A stretch of DNA of 64,000 bases from Flavobacteriales bacterium. Lineage in GTDB: Bacteria > Bacteroidota > Bacteroidia > CAIKAF01. Every line of letters starts with the position of its first letter. The stretch's first letter is position 1. Where the stretch lies: assembly GCA_018401695.1 (NCBI GenBank), contig JAGYKD010000002.1:174636-238635 (forward strand), written 5' to 3'. Shown one piece after another: positions 27,088-36,254 of the stretch. Made by a program: the position numbers and the translations under genes. The notes under the pieces were generated by a model. It had not been told where the DNA came from. It saw only the letters and a program-made list of their open reading frames with translations, and searched no databases.

Positions 27088-28503
27088 ATGGCCAAAATGG
27101 AACTAAACCATAAGGTGTTTGGAATCGTTGGAGAAGAAGCCGACCATTTAGGGGTAGAGGCTTTTGTAATTGGTGGCTTTGTGCGGGACCTACTGCTCGG
27201 TAGGCCCTCCAAAGACATCGATTTTATGTGCGTGGGTAATGGGTTGCAACTGGCACAAGCCGTCGCTTATCGAATGAACGCCGCCAAGCGACTGCGTGTA
27301 TTCAAAAACTTTGGAACCGCCCAGTTTATGACCGGAGAATGGGAACTGGAATTCGTAGGGGCCCGTAAAGAAAGCTACCGCAACCACTCACGCAACCCTA
27401 TTGTGGAAGATGGAAACCTCGAAGACGACTTGCTCCGCCGAGATTTCACCATCAATGCCCTGGCCATCCGACTCAACGGTAATCATTATGGCGAAATCGT
27501 TGATGCCTTCGGCGGCCTGGCCGACTTGAATCAGGGAATCCTACGCACCCCCGTTGACCCCACCCAAACCTTCAGCGACGACCCCCTGCGCATGCTACGG
27601 GCCATACGATTTGCGGCTCAACTCAATTTCCGCATCGATCCCGCTGCTTTTGCTGCCATGGAGCCCCTCAAAGACCGTCTAGGCATTTTGGCCAAAGAAC
27701 GCATGGCCGATGAGCTCAACAAAATGATTTTGAGTCCCAATCCGGGCTTGGCCTTTCGCTTGTTGGACGAGTCCGGCCTCCTCCCTGAAATTTTTCCCGA
27801 AATGACCGCCCTAAAAGGGGTCGATATCGTGCAGGGAAAAGCACATAAAGACAATTTTTACCATACCCTACAAGTGCTCGAAAACCTGGCGGCCCATTCC
27901 GATGACCTTTGGCTCCGCTGGGCGGCCATTCTTCACGACATTGCCAAGCCCAAAACCAAGCGTTTTGAACCCGGCCATGGTTGGACCTTTCATGGCCATG
28001 AGGAATTAGGCGCACGCATGGTCCCCAAGATTTTTAAACGCTTGGGACTTCCAGGCAACGAAAAAATGAAGTTTGTCCAGAAAATGGTGCGGCTTCACCT
28101 GCGTCCCATCGCCTTGGTTAAAGAAGAAATCACCGACTCCGCTATCCGCAGGCTTTTGTTTGATGCCGGAGACGATTTGGAATCGCTTATGACCCTATGC
28201 GAAGCCGACATTACCTCCAAAAATGAAGCCCGCGTAAAACGCTACCTCCGCAACTACGAAGTGGTTAAGCTCAAGCTGAAGGAAGTGGAAGAAAAAGACC
28301 ACATCCGCAACTTTCAGCCGCCGGTCACCGGAGAAGAAATCATGGACTTTTACGGCTTAGAACCCTGCAAAACCATTGGCGACATAAAGAACAGCATCAA
28401 AGAAGCCATTTTAGAAGGCGAAATCCCCAACCAAAAAGAGGCCGCCTGGGCCTATATGCTTCAAATGGGCGAGGCTTTGGGCCTTAAGCCACAAGCCTCA
28501 TGA
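27088..28503 (+). CDS. CCA tRNA nucleotidyltransferase / poly(A)-polymerase-family protein with HD domain
   Basis: 471 aa. The nucleotidyltransferase head has GGFVRDLLLGRPSKDIDF (Gly-Gly and Asp43/Asp45 metal ligands at residues 29-45), then RRDFTINALA, DPLRMLRAIRFAAQLNF and an RMADELNKM helix. These are the class II Cca/PcnB elements. An HD phosphohydrolase domain follows, with WAAILHDIAKPKTK (His283-Asp284). CCA addition to tRNA is the likely role; HD versions are the rule in Bacteroidota. Its last 4 bp overlap miaA. Confidence 0.92.
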   Translation: MAKMELNHKVFGIVGEEADHLGVEAFVIGGFVRDLLLGRPSKDIDFMCVGNGLQLAQAVAYRMNAAKRLRVFKNFGTAQFMTGEWELEFVGARKESYRNHSRNPIVEDGNLEDDLLRRDFTINALAIRLNGNHYGEIVDAFGGLADLNQGILRTPVDPTQTFSDDPLRMLRAIRFAAQLNFRIDPAAFAAMEPLKDRLGILAKERMADELNKMILSPNPGLAFRLLDESGLLPEIFPEMTALKGVDIVQGKAHKDNFYHTLQVLENLAAHSDDLWLRWAAILHDIAKPKTKRFEPGHGWTFHGHEELGARMVPKIFKRLGLPGNEKMKFVQKMVRLHLRPIALVKEEITDSAIRRLLFDAGDDLESLMTLCEADITSKNEARVKRYLRNYEVVKLKLKEVEEKDHIRNFQPPVTGEEIMDFYGLEPCKTIGDIKNSIKEAILEGEIPNQKEAAWAYMLQMGEALGLKPQAS

Positions 28504-29378
28504 AACGCCTTATTTCCATTACCGGACCCACCGCCTCCGGAAAGACAACGCTTGCAGTCACCTTGGCTCAAAAGCATGGCTTGGAGGTGCTTTCCTTTGA
28601 TTCCAGACAGTTTTACCGGGAAATTCCCATAGGAACCGCCCAACCAACCCAAGAAGAGCAAAAGGGCATAAAGCATTGGTTCATAAGCAGCCACAGCATT
28701 TGGCAGCCCTTAGACGTGATGAGCTTCCGGCAACAGGCCATGCCGGTCCTTCAACAAGCCCTCGAAACTAAGGGCGGCTTGGTGCTGGTGGGCGGCTCGG
28801 GACTCTACCTGCAAGCCCTCCTTTACGGACTCGATGCCATGCCCGACATAGCCCCCGAGCTCCGCCGAAACATCCGCAGCTGGCCCCTCGAACGCTTACA
28901 AGAATACCTCGCCGAAAAAGACCCTGTTTTTTTTGATCAGGTCGACCGCCAAAACCCCGTGCGTTTGATGCGTGCCGTGGAAGTGATGGAGCAAAGCGGC
29001 CGACCCTTCAGCAGCTTCCGTACCCAAGAAACCCCACAGTGGAATTGGGACGCCCGGCACGAAGTGTATCATCTGGAGCCCGAACGTTCCGAATTGCGCC
29101 ACCGCATGCAGCAACGCCTGGCCTCCATGCTTCGGGCGGGACTTAGGGAAGAGGCCATGCAATGGAAAGAAGCCGCCCATTTGAGTCCCCTCAAAACCGT
29201 GGGCTACCGCGAATGGTACGAAATGCCCCAAGCCAGCCCGGAGAAGGTGGCTGCCGCCATCCTCACCCACACCGCTCAATACGCCAAGCGTCAAAGCACC
29301 TGGTTCCGTAAATTTTGGGAAATACATCCCTACGACCACCTGCAACGCCTTTCCTCCGGTCCCGGGACAGGATGTTAA
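28500..29378 (+). CDS. miaA: tRNA dimethylallyltransferase
   Basis: 292 aa. P-loop GPTASGKTTLA at residues 8-18, the substrate strand LSFDSRQFYREIPIGTAQPT (a DSRQFY form of the usual DSxQVY), GGSGLYLQALLYGLD, and the C-terminal KTVGYREW and YAKRQSTWFRK motifs define MiaA. It prenylates A37 of tRNAs reading UNN codons. Start overlaps the Cca-like gene stop (ATGA), so two tRNA maturation functions are cotranscribed. Confidence 0.95.
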   Translation: MKRLISITGPTASGKTTLAVTLAQKHGLEVLSFDSRQFYREIPIGTAQPTQEEQKGIKHWFISSHSIWQPLDVMSFRQQAMPVLQQALETKGGLVLVGGSGLYLQALLYGLDAMPDIAPELRRNIRSWPLERLQEYLAEKDPVFFDQVDRQNPVRLMRAVEVMEQSGRPFSSFRTQETPQWNWDARHEVYHLEPERSELRHRMQQRLASMLRAGLREEAMQWKEAAHLSPLKTVGYREWYEMPQASPEKVAAAILTHTAQYAKRQSTWFRKFWEIHPYDHLQRLSSGPGTGC

Positions 29379-29399
29379 CCCTGTCAACCAAGGTTTTAA

Positions 29400-29437
29400 C
29401 CCTTTTACTCATGGTTTTGCCCCTTTTACTCATGGTT
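29400..29437. repeat. two 17-bp direct repeats after miaA
   Basis: CCCTTTTACTCATGGTT occurs at 29400-29416 and again at 29421-29437, period 21 bp. They begin the 942-bp non-coding stretch between miaA and the island operon. No function recognised. Confidence 0.6.
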
Positions 29438-29457
29438 AAACCGTTTGTTTTGAGGAT

Positions 29458-29607
29458 TTGGGCGCCTAATCCGTCTCCGCGTTAAGCTCCGTGTGGAGAT
29501 TTTCCCATAGCCCACGGTTTTAACCGTGGGCTTCCTGTGGTCGCTCTTGGCCGGGCGGCTGCTGAGCACTCTATTTCGGCAGGCTAATTGGCCTGCGCCG
29601 GGGCGCG
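29458..29607 (+). repeat. dispersed repeat, copy A
   Basis: Begins with TTTGGGCGCC and CCGTCTCCG. It shares the block GCTTCCTGTGGTCGCTCTTG and the terminal hairpin AGGCTAATTGGCCTGCGCCG with copies B (46260-46411, reverse) and C (49992-50145). The middle of copy A is replaced by a palindrome AGCCCACGGTT/AACCGTGGGCT at about 29511-29534. A further AACCGTGGG-type hairpin follows at about 29640-29675. Looks like a REP-like or non-autonomous element. Confidence 0.75.
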
Positions 29608-29680
29608 TTAAGCTCCGTGGGCTGTTTTATGAAGCCTAGGGTTGAAACCGTGGGATGTGGTTTCAACCGTGGGCTAAACA

Positions 29681-29984
29681 TCAGTCAACGAGAAATCTAC
29701 GCTTCATTTGCTGAGGCACAGCTATGCGCCGCACCTGCTTGAGCCAGCCACCGATCCTGTCCTGACTCAAAGATGCTGACCCCATCGTCAGCACAAGGCG
29801 TCAGGGTTTTCGGTACATTCAAGAGTTGCTTGAGCATAAGAGCAGCAAGACAACTGAGATGTACACGCATGATAGCAACCGGCTGCTTCCACAGTTTCGT
29901 TCACCGTTCGATGATTTGAAAAAGCTACTTATATTAGCAAAGGGTAACCGAATGAGGGAAACCATCACTTTGCCTACCGTTTAG
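29681..29984 (+). pseudogene. tyrosine recombinase (integrase) C-terminal remnant, frameshifted
   Basis: Two successive frames give the C-terminal catalytic part of a Xer/phage-type integrase. At 29681-29779 the reading is STLHLLRHSYAPHLLEPATD (the H-x-L-R-H box). At 29811-29984 in another frame it is YIQELLEHKSSKTTEMYTHD, followed by SPFDDL. The second holds the His/Lys block and the Tyr nucleophile (EMYTH). The 30 bp between carry the frameshift and a TGA. No N-terminal part is visible. It sits at the left edge of the AT-rich island and suggests integrase-mediated acquisition. Confidence 0.85.
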
Positions 29985-29989
29985 GGTGG

Positions 29990-30014
29990 ATAAATGAGGT
30001 TCAACCTCATTTAT
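29990..30014. repeat. perfect 12-bp hairpin beside the integrase remnant
   Basis: ATAAATGAGGTT (29990-30001), one C, then AACCTCATTTAT (30003-30014). It starts 5 bp after the remnant's stop codon. It could be a terminator without U-run or part of a recombination site. It is followed by GTTGGCAGC and AAAAAGACGAC (30036-30046), a motif seen again at 44896-44906. The rest of the gap to 30320 is AT-rich with no gene and no perfect TAnnTTTG. Confidence 0.7.
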
Positions 30015-30320
30015 AAACGAGTTGGCAGCAAGTGTAAAAAGACGACCGTACAACAACTAAACGACTGACTTAAATAAGAAAAAGTAAACCATTTTGACAG
30101 GTGAACACAGACATAAAAATGATACAACAAATAGACAACGAGTAAGCCGTAACTCTTTGCTAACATCTCATTATTTTTTATTTTCTCAACCGCACATTTT
30201 TTTTAATTCAATTTTAGCCAGCCGCACAAATGGCACATTTGGTTTTGCCAACGCACAAAGCCGACACAAAAACCAAAAGAGCTTGAATTTTGCAAACGCA
30301 CGACAAAAACAAGAAACTGA

Positions 30321-30827
30321 ATGAAGAAAATCGGAATAATAGGACCAAACACCAAAATGTGCAGCAAAGAGCTTTACGACTTTGGTGTGCAACTTGGACA
30401 ACAAATCGCAACAAAGGACAGAACTTTTGTTTGCGGTGGACTTGGCGGCTTTATGGAAGCGGTTTGTAAAGGCATTAAACAATCAGCAGACACTTTCAAC
30501 GGACAGACCGTTGGCATTTTACCAGACGGCACCTCCGAAAACGCAAATCCGTTTATTGATACAGCAGTTCCCACAGGACAAGGGATAGCTCGAAACATTA
30601 GCATCGTGCGTACAGCCGACATCATCATTGCAGCAGGTGGAGGAGCGGGGACACTTTCTGAAATTGCCTTTGCTTGGCAACTTGAAAAAAAAGTGCTTTG
30701 TGTAACATTATTTGATGGTTGGGCAAAGGAGCTTGCAGGAAGAAATCTTGATGAGCGAAAAACTGACCTACTAATTCCAGTCTCATCAATTGATGAAATA
30801 AACCAACTTCTTAATCAACTTCTGTGA
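30321..30827 (+). CDS. TIGR00725/LOG-like SLOG-superfamily protein
   Basis: 168 aa Rossmann-like protein. The opening MKKIGIIGPN, the CGGLGGFMEAVCKG helix cap and the AAGGGAGTLSEIAFAW block match TIGR00725/LOG proteins, in which the G-G-x-G-T-x-x-E motif binds a nucleotide or nucleotide-derived ligand. SLOG proteins either cleave nucleotide monophosphate derivatives (LOG enzymes) or act as ligand sensors. Which applies here cannot be told. First gene of a six-gene plus-strand operon, 6 bp before the next gene. Confidence 0.85.
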   Translation: MKKIGIIGPNTKMCSKELYDFGVQLGQQIATKDRTFVCGGLGGFMEAVCKGIKQSADTFNGQTVGILPDGTSENANPFIDTAVPTGQGIARNISIVRTADIIIAAGGGAGTLSEIAFAWQLEKKVLCVTLFDGWAKELAGRNLDERKTDLLIPVSSIDEINQLLNQLL

Positions 30828-30833
30828 TAGTTA

Positions 30834-33605
30834 ATGAGAATAGCGGCAGTTATAGTTACTTGCAATCGCATAGAATTGCTACCAAGGGCTTTGAAATCTA
30901 TAGAAGAACAAAGCCGACAACCTAATTTCGTTTACATCGTTTCAAATTCAACAGCAGACAACTTTCAGGTAGAACAAAATTTATGTGCTGACTTTGGTTT
31001 TCAAATTTTCAAAAATCACAGAACTGAAAATTACGCAGGGGCATTAAACACAGCCATTGAGCAAATCATCAAAGACATTGGAATATCCGAAGATTTATAT
31101 TTCGCTTCGCTTGATGATGATGATGAATGGTTGCCAAATTATTTGAAAGAGATAGAAAGCAATAATTCCGACAACTTTGATTTGTTAGCAGGATATTTAC
31201 TGCGAAGCAGTAAATCAGAGAATAATTTGTTGGTGTTGCCAAATGAATTGTCGGAAAAGGATTTTCTAATTGGCAACCCGGGAATTTCGGGTTCAAATAC
31301 ATTCATCAAGTTTACAACTCTTTTAAAATCAGGTGCTTTTGACGAAGGACTTTCTGCAACTATTGACAGAGATTTTTTTGTGCGAGTATTCTTGCAAAAA
31401 CCGAAATACAAAATCGTAAACAAACATCTTGTAACGCAACACACCGACAACGATAGAGAACGAGTTACAACTAACCGAACAAAGAAAGAAGAAAGCCTTC
31501 GTGTCTTTTTCTACAAGTATCAGCATTTGATGAACAAAGAAGAAAAGGAACAATTCTTTCAGCGAATAGAAAAGTTGTTTTCAATATCCAAAGGTTCGTT
31601 TGAGTTTACAGAGCACAAATTTTCAGAACTTTCAAAAGGGGAATTGGTATTTGAGAACAAAGGAAATTATCAGTTTATTATTGGTTTTATCACAAGCGAT
31701 GAAAATTATTCTAAAAGAATTTTAAGTCAAATCTTAGAGCAAAATATTTCCGTTGATTTAATCGTAATCATCAACAATTCAAAAGACAATTTGCTTATAA
31801 AAAGCGAACAAATGCTTAAAGGCAAAATCCCTTTTCGTATCGTTCAACCTTCGGAATGGAAAAACAATCTTCAAACGGAACAATACGGAAAAGCATTTTC
31901 AGAATTTAAAGAGATAAACTCAATTCCATTAGGAAGAACGATTTTACACTACCACTTGCACAATGAAACTCTTGATTTTTTACGACCTGTTTATTGGATA
32001 ATTGATGACGACATTACTTTTAATTTCATTAAGTCAGTAAACGACCAAACGAAAAAAATTAATTTGTTTGAAATCGTTAATCAAAATTTGGAAAATGTAA
32101 GTGCCATTATAGGAAGTGTAAGCAACGACCCACCTTTACCATTTTTGAGCAGTGTTCGTGGGCAGTTGGTTGATTTACTGCACAGCCATTGGGCAAACAA
32201 CCAAACAAATCAAGACCTTTTAAATCTTAGGAGCAAAGCAGATTATTACTACGACCTTTCAGACTTGTTGAGCAATCATTTGGAATGCCCAATTTATCAT
32301 ACGACTGCAAACGAAAACGCCATTGAAGAAATTTTTTCGGGCAAATCGGTTTCAAGAAAGGTAATTCAGAAATCTGAAATCAAAAGCATAAACAGAATTA
32401 TCACACAAAGGGGACCAAATACTTTGGTCTTTAATCGTGAGTTGTTACATTATTACCCTGTAATCAACGTAAGCGTTAATCACAAATTTGCAAGACGTGG
32501 CGATTTACTTTGGGTTTTATTCAATCAAATTGTTTCAGAACATAAAATAGTTGAGCATACTTTTTCTATTCAGCAAAACAGAACTATTAGCAAATTTGAT
32601 TTGCATAGAGAATTGGAAAAATCGGCTTACGATATTATTGGTTATGCTTTCAACAAAGGTTTTTTAAACACAATTCAAAAAATAAAAACCGAAACAAATC
32701 CAAACAGACCAAAAGACATTTTTGAAAAATTAGAAACGGAAAACTATTTTGATTTTTTCCTAAGCACATATAAACGCTTTTTACAAGGACGAAAAACAAA
32801 GTTTCTGATGAACTATTACAGAATAATCGGTTTGTTAGAGATACTATCTAATGACTTTGAAAACGCAAAAATCATTTCAAATCAAGTTTCGCAGACAAGA
32901 GAATTGAATGTTTTTCATTCGTTAATGACAAGTGCAGAATGCCAAGAAACATTAAAGAACTTTATCAATGAATTGACAACAGACATTTGGACATACAGCA
33001 ATGCTGTTACAAACATTTCAGAAAGCAACGACAAACATCAATCTTTGATTGAGGAATTTTTTGAATTGAAAACGAACGTAACGTTTTTAGGTAGCGGTTC
33101 AGAAGGAATTGCATTTACGGACAATACTTGGGTTTACAAGTCTTATTTCAATATGCCTATTAAAGATTGGAAATTTTTGAAAGAAAAGTCCGTTATGTTT
33201 TTGAATAGCAGTCTGCTTGAAAAGATTGGTTGTTTTGAAAAAGGGATAAATAAATTCATTCGTTATCCGTTTCATCCGTTTCAAATTTTGCAAATTGTTG
33301 ATGAAAATGAGATTATCCAATTTTTGAAATTTTGCAAAACAAATGAACTTGTATTCACAAACATTGCCCCGAAGAACTTTATTCAAACACTTTCAGGACA
33401 AATGAAATTGATTGATTACGGAAAATCGTTTGAGCCGTTTACAGAAGAGAAATTTATCAATGCAATTAAAAGAGCGTTTTTAATGTATCGCTTCCCAACA
33501 ATGATTGACGAAGATTTTAAAACATTTACAGCAAAAATCAACATTGGAGAAACACCTGATGAAATCAAAGGTTGGGAAATATTTTACAACAAGATAATAA
33601 GTTAA
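30834..33605 (+). CDS. two GT-A glycosyltransferase-like domains fused to a kinase-like domain
   Basis: 923 aa, three parts. Residues 1-230 are a GT2-like domain (AAVIVTCNRIELLPRALKSI; metal-binding acidic DDDD at 94-97). Residues about 280-560 look like a second GT-A-like domain (FIIGFITSDENYS; YWIIDDDITF with DDD at 391-393). Residues about 745-900 are protein-kinase-like: Gly loop GSGSEG from 753, Lys769 in VYKSY, catalytic-loop-like NIAPKNF (843-849), and metal-binding-like LIDYG (Asp861). The usual catalytic Asp position holds Asn843, so phosphotransfer is doubtful or atypical. Its stop overlaps the epimerase start as TAATG. Confidence 0.75.
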   Translation: MRIAAVIVTCNRIELLPRALKSIEEQSRQPNFVYIVSNSTADNFQVEQNLCADFGFQIFKNHRTENYAGALNTAIEQIIKDIGISEDLYFASLDDDDEWLPNYLKEIESNNSDNFDLLAGYLLRSSKSENNLLVLPNELSEKDFLIGNPGISGSNTFIKFTTLLKSGAFDEGLSATIDRDFFVRVFLQKPKYKIVNKHLVTQHTDNDRERVTTNRTKKEESLRVFFYKYQHLMNKEEKEQFFQRIEKLFSISKGSFEFTEHKFSELSKGELVFENKGNYQFIIGFITSDENYSKRILSQILEQNISVDLIVIINNSKDNLLIKSEQMLKGKIPFRIVQPSEWKNNLQTEQYGKAFSEFKEINSIPLGRTILHYHLHNETLDFLRPVYWIIDDDITFNFIKSVNDQTKKINLFEIVNQNLENVSAIIGSVSNDPPLPFLSSVRGQLVDLLHSHWANNQTNQDLLNLRSKADYYYDLSDLLSNHLECPIYHTTANENAIEEIFSGKSVSRKVIQKSEIKSINRIITQRGPNTLVFNRELLHYYPVINVSVNHKFARRGDLLWVLFNQIVSEHKIVEHTFSIQQNRTISKFDLHRELEKSAYDIIGYAFNKGFLNTIQKIKTETNPNRPKDIFEKLETENYFDFFLSTYKRFLQGRKTKFLMNYYRIIGLLEILSNDFENAKIISNQVSQTRELNVFHSLMTSAECQETLKNFINELTTDIWTYSNAVTNISESNDKHQSLIEEFFELKTNVTFLGSGSEGIAFTDNTWVYKSYFNMPIKDWKFLKEKSVMFLNSSLLEKIGCFEKGINKFIRYPFHPFQILQIVDENEIIQFLKFCKTNELVFTNIAPKNFIQTLSGQMKLIDYGKSFEPFTEEKFINAIKRAFLMYRFPTMIDEDFKTFTAKINIGETPDEIKGWEIFYNKIIS

Positions 33606-34585
33606 TGACAGTTGAAGTAAAAAATATTTTGATTACTGGTGGAGCAGGATTTATTGGCTCAAACCTTTGTCATTATTTGACGAAACAGAATTTTAATATT
33701 CTGTGCTTAGATAACTTTGATGATTTTTACTCAGAAGAAATAAAACTGAATAACATCAAATCATTGATAAACGAAAAATCGTTTGAATTGATTAGAGGCG
33801 ATATTCGGGACAGCAAACTTTTGAAAACAATTTTTGAAAATAATAAAATTGAAACCGTAATTCATTTAGCTGCAAAGGCAGGAGTTAGAAATTCAATTTT
33901 AAATCCAACAGATTATTTTGACATCAATGTAAATGGCACTCTTACTTTGCTTGAAGCAATGAAAAGTAACGGAGTAAAAAACCTTGTCTTTGCTTCATCA
34001 TCTTCCGTTTACGGAAACAAAAACGGGAAACTGAAAGAAACCGAAACTTGCAACGAGCAAATTTCGCCTTATGCAGTTTCTAAGAAAACGGCAAAGTTAT
34101 TAAATTACAGCTATCACGTAAATTTTAAAATGAATGTTATCAATTTGAGATTGTTCAGTGTGTATGGAAAAAATCAACGCCCCGATTTAGTAATTCACAA
34201 ATTCTTCAACCAGATTTCTCAAAACAAGCCAATAGAGATTTATGGAAACGGAGAAACAAAACGAGATTACACATACATTGATAATGTGGTGGAAGCGATT
34301 TACAATTCCGTTTTATACATTGAAACCCAAACGCAATCTGTTTATGAAATCATAAACATTGGTAACGACAATCCTATTCCTTTGATAGAGCTTTTGGATT
34401 GCATAAAAGAAGCTATCCAAACCGATAAGATTGAATTTGTAAAGAAAAAAATTGAAAAAGGCGATGTGGAAACAACACACGCTGACATTGAAAAAGCTAA
34501 GAAACTGTTAAACTACAATCCTTCGGTTTCTCTGAACGAGGGAATAAAATTGTTTTACGATTGGTTTAAAATTGAGAATTTATGA
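33605..34585 (+). CDS. NAD-dependent sugar-nucleotide epimerase/dehydratase
   Basis: 326 aa from ATG 33605 (MTVEVKNILITGGAGFIGSN), which overlaps the previous stop. An in-frame ATG at 33572 would overlap 34 bp and add unrelated residues. Extended SDR features: ITGGAGFIGSN for NAD, GDIRD, HLAAKAGVRNS, the SSSVYG strand, YAVSK (Tyr-x3-Lys active site), and RLFSVYGKNQRPD. It resembles UDP-glucuronate/GalE-type epimerases. Exact substrate unknown; it probably supplies a sugar nucleotide to the fused glycosyltransferase. It overlaps the DUF1152 gene by 4 bp. Confidence 0.88.
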   Translation: MTVEVKNILITGGAGFIGSNLCHYLTKQNFNILCLDNFDDFYSEEIKLNNIKSLINEKSFELIRGDIRDSKLLKTIFENNKIETVIHLAAKAGVRNSILNPTDYFDINVNGTLTLLEAMKSNGVKNLVFASSSSVYGNKNGKLKETETCNEQISPYAVSKKTAKLLNYSYHVNFKMNVINLRLFSVYGKNQRPDLVIHKFFNQISQNKPIEIYGNGETKRDYTYIDNVVEAIYNSVLYIETQTQSVYEIINIGNDNPIPLIELLDCIKEAIQTDKIEFVKKKIEKGDVETTHADIEKAKKLLNYNPSVSLNEGIKLFYDWFKIENL

Positions 34586-35445
34586 CACATATCAATCAAT
34601 TCATTGAAACAACCTATAAATTCAACGAACACATAAGCGGCAATTTGCTGATAATTGGAATTGGTGGCGGAAGCGATATAGTAGGTGCATATGCTTTGGG
34701 TAAATTTTTAAAAGAAAATAACCCGAGTGCGACAATAAACATTGCTGTTGCAGTTTCCCCAAAATCTGATTATGATGGCTTTGATAATTTACAAGAAAAT
34801 CTTTATCAAGTAAATTCAGATAAGGTTGCCAACTTATCAAAGCTGCATCACACATTGCAGCTTATCAAAGAGATTTACAATTTTGATAAATCATTTTCCC
34901 CTTATATTTTAGTTCGACCAAAGTATAGGGAAGACGCGGACATTACAATTAATCAAAAAGATGTATCAGAAGTGATTGGCAAATCGTTAAATTTTTTAAA
35001 TCCGGACTTAATTATTGCAACTGATAACGGAGGCGATTCATTGACAGGAGGTGTGAGTAATAATGTAGAGAAAGAATTTGACAGGACAGGCATAAGAGCA
35101 ATACAAAAATTCGGAAGACCCTTTGAATATATTGTGTTTGGGCCTGGCTGTGACGGAGAGTCAACAAAGGAAATGATTTTAACTTCAATTAAGCAAGAGA
35201 AATATTCATTCAAAGGGGCATTTAGTATTGCTGAAATTGCAAAATTGTGGAGTCCGATTTCGGAAAAGTTTCTACCCCAAGACCGAACGCCAAATATTAT
35301 TCTGTCAGCATTAAAGCTGTCAAACCAAGAAATAGAAATTCCAAGACATCGTAAGCCATTAATTCCAGTTGAGTGGCTTAAAGTAGGAATTGTGTTTGAT
35401 GGATTAAAATTCAAAGGTGATAATCAAAAAACTACCATTCAATGA
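34582..35445 (+). CDS. DUF1152 family protein
   Basis: 287 aa. The N-terminal LLIIGIGGGSDIVGAYALGKFL has the Gly-rich opening of DUF1152. It continues with LIIATDNGGDSLTGG and IVFGPGCDGESTKEM, the other conserved acidic/glycine blocks of the family. DUF1152 is widespread in archaea and scattered in bacteria and has no established activity known to me. Start and stop both overlap neighbours (ATGA), so it is firmly part of the six-gene operon. Confidence 0.75.
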   Translation: MTHINQFIETTYKFNEHISGNLLIIGIGGGSDIVGAYALGKFLKENNPSATINIAVAVSPKSDYDGFDNLQENLYQVNSDKVANLSKLHHTLQLIKEIYNFDKSFSPYILVRPKYREDADITINQKDVSEVIGKSLNFLNPDLIIATDNGGDSLTGGVSNNVEKEFDRTGIRAIQKFGRPFEYIVFGPGCDGESTKEMILTSIKQEKYSFKGAFSIAEIAKLWSPISEKFLPQDRTPNIILSALKLSNQEIEIPRHRKPLIPVEWLKVGIVFDGLKFKGDNQKTTIQ

Positions 35446-36251
35446 CAACAGAAAATTTAAAAGACTTCATCGCTATTCCAACAATAGCTAATGACAAAGA
35501 AGCGAATCAATCGGGAATTGATTTTGTGAAAAACTTTCTTGAGCCGTTGGGCTTTGAATTTAAAACAGAGGGTGAAAGTCCTTTTCATCAGCCTGTAATC
35601 GTAGCAAAATACACAAATGTAAAGAGCGACAAAAAAGTTGTGCTTTACGGTCATTATGATGTTGAAAAAATCAAAGGTTGGGAAAAGTGGAACACACCAC
35701 CTTTTGAATTGGTTGAAAAGGACGGCAGAATTTATTGCAGAGGAATTGCCGACAACAAAGGAATTTTATTGACACGCCTTTTAGCAATTAAGGAAATGTT
35801 TGAAGCAAGCGAAGAAATGCCCAATATCCTTTGGATAATTCAAGGCGAAGAAGAAGTTGGCGGACAAACTCCTTTTGAAGTAATTCCAAATCACCTTGCT
35901 GAATTTGGCTCAAAGATTTACTTGGAAGAAACAGGGGTTCACAAGAAAGACAGAACACCAGTAATTTTTCATTTGCCAAAAACTGAAACTCCACCAGCGT
36001 TTTTGGACAGTTTAAATAATGCGATTTATTCGGGCAAAGCGATTTTTGAGAACAGGCATCTTAATAAATTTAGTAAATGTCCCTTCCTACATAGCATTCC
36101 TGAAAATGGATATTACATCGGTTTTGGTCCGAATGACGTATTGTGTAACATTCACAAGGATAACGAAAGTTTAGACAAACAGAACTTAGAACAACACAAA
36201 GATGTTTTCAAAAAGTTTATTCGTTGGGTAAACGTAACAACCATTGACTAA
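35442..36251 (+). CDS. short M20-family metallo-amidohydrolase lacking the dimerisation domain
   Basis: 269 aa versus about 400-450 for most M20 enzymes. Zinc-site elements are present in order: LYGHYDV (His, Asp), YCRGIADNKG (bridging Asp), IQGEEEVGG (catalytic Glu and Glu ligand), YLEETG, and a C-terminal IGFGPNDVLCNIHKDNESL with the final His. The lid/dimerisation insertion normally found between the halves is missing, with only about 50 aa in its place. It would hydrolyse or form an amide bond in a small molecule. Followed after 3 bp by the asparagine-synthetase gene. Confidence 0.8.
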   Translation: MTTENLKDFIAIPTIANDKEANQSGIDFVKNFLEPLGFEFKTEGESPFHQPVIVAKYTNVKSDKKVVLYGHYDVEKIKGWEKWNTPPFELVEKDGRIYCRGIADNKGILLTRLLAIKEMFEASEEMPNILWIIQGEEEVGGQTPFEVIPNHLAEFGSKIYLEETGVHKKDRTPVIFHLPKTETPPAFLDSLNNAIYSGKAIFENRHLNKFSKCPFLHSIPENGYYIGFGPNDVLCNIHKDNESLDKQNLEQHKDVFKKFIRWVNVTTID

Positions 36252-36254
36252 ACA

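Noticed and set aside
30094..30324. 76-codon frame before the SLOG gene
   Set aside because: Low-complexity AT-rich sequence with repeated Asn/Lys codons and no recognisable domain; more likely leader or cassette border.
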